Program-made: the position numbers and the translations under genes
In this document: in pieces, positions 6,269 to 7,531 of the stretch
Layout: each line of letters opens with the position of its first letter
Position numbering within the stretch: the stretch's first letter is position 1
Source: CAYNYM01 sp049366815
Lineage (GTDB): Bacteria; Desulfobacterota; DSM-4660; Desulfatiglandales; HGW-15
DNA length: 7,531 bases
Reading direction: 5' to 3'
Assembly (NCBI GenBank): GCA_049366815.1
Contig: JBMNCO010000105.1
Coordinates: 1 to 7,531, forward strand
The notes under the pieces: generated by a model
What the model was told of the DNA's origin: nothing
Database searches by the model: none
Seen by the model: only the letters and a program-made list of their open reading frames with translations

Positions 6269-6823
6269 ATGAAAGCTACAGACGAACTCAGGAAAGAGCA
6301 CGAAGGGATAGAACTCATGCTGCAGGTTCTGCAAGCCGTTTCGACAAAGGTCGAGCACGGCGAAGAAATTCAGGCGGCACATTTCGACGGTATCCTGGAA
6401 TTCCTGTCTATTTTTGTTGACCAGTGCCATCACGGCAAGGAAGAGGAATTCCTCTTTCCGGCCTTTGAGTCTGCAGGTGCGGGGCGGGACCGTGATCTGA
6501 TCGTCGTGTTGATCAAAGAACATGAACAGGGGCGCGAGCTTGTTGCACGGCTGAAAGACGCCGTGAAGAGATGGAGATCAGGAGAAAAGGCAGGGGAGGG
6601 AAGCGTCAAGAACACCCTCGATGACTATGCACGCCTTCTCACACAACATATTGTTAAGGAGAACACCCATCTTTTTCCCATGGTGGAGATGAAACTGGAT
6701 TCAGAAATGGACAGCCGTCTCTTCGAAGCCTTTGAGAAACTTGAGACCGAGCGGATCGGTCTTGGAAAGCATGAAAAATTCCACGAACTTTTACACCGGC
6801 TGCGGGACACCTACTTGACCTGA
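6269..6823 (+). CDS. Hemerythrin HHE domain-containing diiron protein
   Basis: A 184-residue protein with a four-helix hemerythrin-like fold. Likely iron ligands are H11 (RKEHEGIE), H54 or H55 and E59 (CHHGKEEEFLFP), H85 (IKEHEQGREL), and H127, E131 and H134 (QHIVKENTHLFP). The spacing of these H/HxxxE/H/HxxxE elements is that of bacterial hemerythrins. These bind O2 or NO, or act in iron and nitrosative-stress responses. There is no signal peptide, so it is cytoplasmic. The C-terminal 50 residues form a further charged helical region. An ATG at 6257 is in frame, but GGAGG at 6259-6263 sits inside that extension and five bases before the ATG at 6269, which I take as the start. It probably shares the promoter at 5767 with the DUF488 gene. 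Confidence 0.9.
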   Translation: MKATDELRKEHEGIELMLQVLQAVSTKVEHGEEIQAAHFDGILEFLSIFVDQCHHGKEEEFLFPAFESAGAGRDRDLIVVLIKEHEQGRELVARLKDAVKRWRSGEKAGEGSVKNTLDDYARLLTQHIVKENTHLFPMVEMKLDSEMDSRLFEAFEKLETERIGLGKHEKFHELLHRLRDTYLT

Positions 6824-6828
6824 TCGGC

Positions 6829-6861
6829 AGGAAACGAAGTTCAGCCGAAATTCGTTTTCCT
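6829..6861 (+). terminator. Imperfect hairpin just after the hemerythrin gene
   Basis: AGGAAACGAA (6829-6838) pairs with TTCGTTTTCCT (6851-6861) with one bulged T, around a 12-nt loop. It begins 5 nt after the hemerythrin stop. The T-rich part lies within the stem rather than after it, so its efficiency as an intrinsic terminator is uncertain. Confidence 0.4.
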
Positions 6862-6878
6862 TTGGGACCAAGCTTGTT

Positions 6879-6909
6879 TCCATCCAGAAATAGATGATTT
6901 CTGGATGGA
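6879..6909. terminator. Strong perfect hairpin between convergent genes
   Basis: A 13-bp perfect stem (6879-6891 with 6897-6909, core CCATCCAGAAAT) closes on the 5-nt loop AGATG. Neither strand has a T run after the stem, so it is not a classic intrinsic terminator. It could block readthrough between the hemerythrin gene and the opposing membrane-protein gene, stabilise a 3' end, or bind a protein. Confidence 0.5.
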
Positions 6910-6920
6910 GCGGTCTGCTA

Positions 6921-7013
6921 TCGGCATTCAGCGCTCAACCTCATGCCTTGTCTTTGCATAGCTTTTGCTGATAGCTGATCGCTGAGGGCTGTTAGCGCGA
7001 ATCCGGGAATGCC
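6921..7013 (-). repeat. Dispersed repeat, copy B
   Basis: Second copy of the element at 3677-3762, same orientation, with five substitutions over 75 bp and a 7-nt insertion (GCTCAAC, 6933-6939). The tandem heptamers are clearest here: GCTGATA, GCTGATC, GCTGAGG, GCTGTTA at 6967-6994. The hairpin seen in copy A is weakened by one mismatch and one wobble pair. It begins about 40 nt beyond the stop of the minus-strand membrane-protein gene. An overlapping minus-strand frame ending at 6992 also finishes with AFPDSR and a stop inside the repeat, as the RutB-like gene does. Confidence 0.85.
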
Positions 7014-7053
7014 CATTTCCGGATTCGCACAAGCTTATAAGCATCAAATCCAT

Positions 7054-7494
7054 CTATTTCCGATTTTCCCTCAAAAAGAATCTCATATATCTTACACTTG
7101 ACAATATCAGAGCCAATCCGATACCAATGTACAATATGGCCAGATATTGTTTTGGGATGACTGAATGGCGCAGTATCGCTCCAACTGCAATCATGATCAC
7201 GATAACCAGATAACTCTTCCATGGCATAAAGGAAAACAAGCACTTCTTCCCAACCATGGGAAGGATTCTTTCCAGATTCCTATCCGCTATCTTCAAAAAT
7301 CCAAAATGGTGAACCAATAACGCCAACACAATTCCCACCCCGCCAAACGAATACATGTTTGTATCAGGAACCTGATTGAGCCATGAAAAGGCCAAAAACA
7401 AAAGCATGGCGCCGACACATCCCCAAACAGCCCCTGCAAGAAACAGCAGAACGCTCTTCGTGACAGCAGGTTTATATTTGTCTCTTTTTTTCAT
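7054..7494 (-). CDS. Small four-helix membrane protein of unknown function
   Basis: A 146-residue integral membrane protein with four predicted hydrophobic segments at about 14-37, 47-67, 93-111 and 115-133, separated by short charged loops. The N-terminus is basic (MKKRDKYK) and the tail is basic (RYMRFFLRENRK), consistent with both ends in the cytoplasm. The second loop, HHFGFLKIADRNLERILPMVGKKCLFSFMPWKSY (62-95), is the most distinctive part. I have an impression of similar conserved hypothetical proteins in Deltaproteobacteria, but no function is known to me. The ATG lacks a strong ribosome-binding site. It is transcribed towards the hemerythrin gene, and repeat copy B lies just past its stop. 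Confidence 0.75.
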   Translation of the reverse strand: MKKRDKYKPAVTKSVLLFLAGAVWGCVGAMLLFLAFSWLNQVPDTNMYSFGGVGIVLALLVHHFGFLKIADRNLERILPMVGKKCLFSFMPWKSYLVIVIMIAVGAILRHSVIPKQYLAILYIGIGLALILSSVRYMRFFLRENRK

Positions 7495-7531
7495 AAAATG
7501 AACCGCTTGATCATTCCCCTCTGTGCCGATA

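Noticed and set aside
6992..7243. 83-codon minus-strand frame ending in AFPDSR within repeat copy B
   Set aside because: It overlaps the four-helix membrane protein in another frame and has no recognisable domain. Its ending is explained by the repeat.

Overview
The window (about 7.5 kb, moderate GC, no rRNA, tRNA, CRISPR or transposase genes seen) looks like chromosomal sequence from an anaerobic bacterium. The most likely source is a Desulfobacterota/Deltaproteobacteria-type organism. This is an inference from gene content: a LarA-type racemase, a 3-dehydroquinate dehydratase with the HGVNLNM variant motif, an octaheme hydroxylamine-oxidoreductase-like cytochrome remnant, an anaerobe-type flavin reductase and a hemerythrin. 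It was not tested by phylogeny.

Left part (1-2930): on the minus strand aroE (shikimate dehydrogenase) is followed by a LarA-family nickel-pincer racemase/epimerase homologue. The two are joined by an ATGA stop/start overlap, so they are very probably translationally coupled. Divergent from aroE, on the plus strand, is aroQ (type II 3-dehydroquinate dehydratase), with a good sigma-70-type promoter and a long-armed inverted repeat in its leader. AroQ and AroE catalyse consecutive steps of the shikimate pathway. A probable terminator follows aroQ.

Middle part (2931-5761), all minus strand. In transcription order it holds a decayed HAO-like multihaem cytochrome (5' truncated, internal amber codon), a flavin-reductase-like FMN-binding protein 10 nt behind it, a RutB-like cysteine hydrolase, and a triosephosphate-isomerase-family protein. 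The last has lost the catalytic glutamate and most of the loop-6 lid motif.

Right part (5762-7531): a strong promoter drives a plus-strand pair, a DUF488 (YeaO-type) protein and a hemerythrin-like diiron protein. Two hairpins follow. A minus-strand four-helix membrane protein of unknown function closes the window.

A dispersed repeat of about 86-93 bp (70 of 75 bases identical over its core) occurs twice in the same orientation, at 3677-3762 and 6921-7013. It contains four tandem heptamers of the GCTGANN type. Each copy lies at or just past the 3' end of a minus-strand gene, and copy A supplies the last six codons and the stop of the RutB-like gene. The repeat, the TIM-family protein without its glutamate, and the HAO remnant are the items most worth following up.
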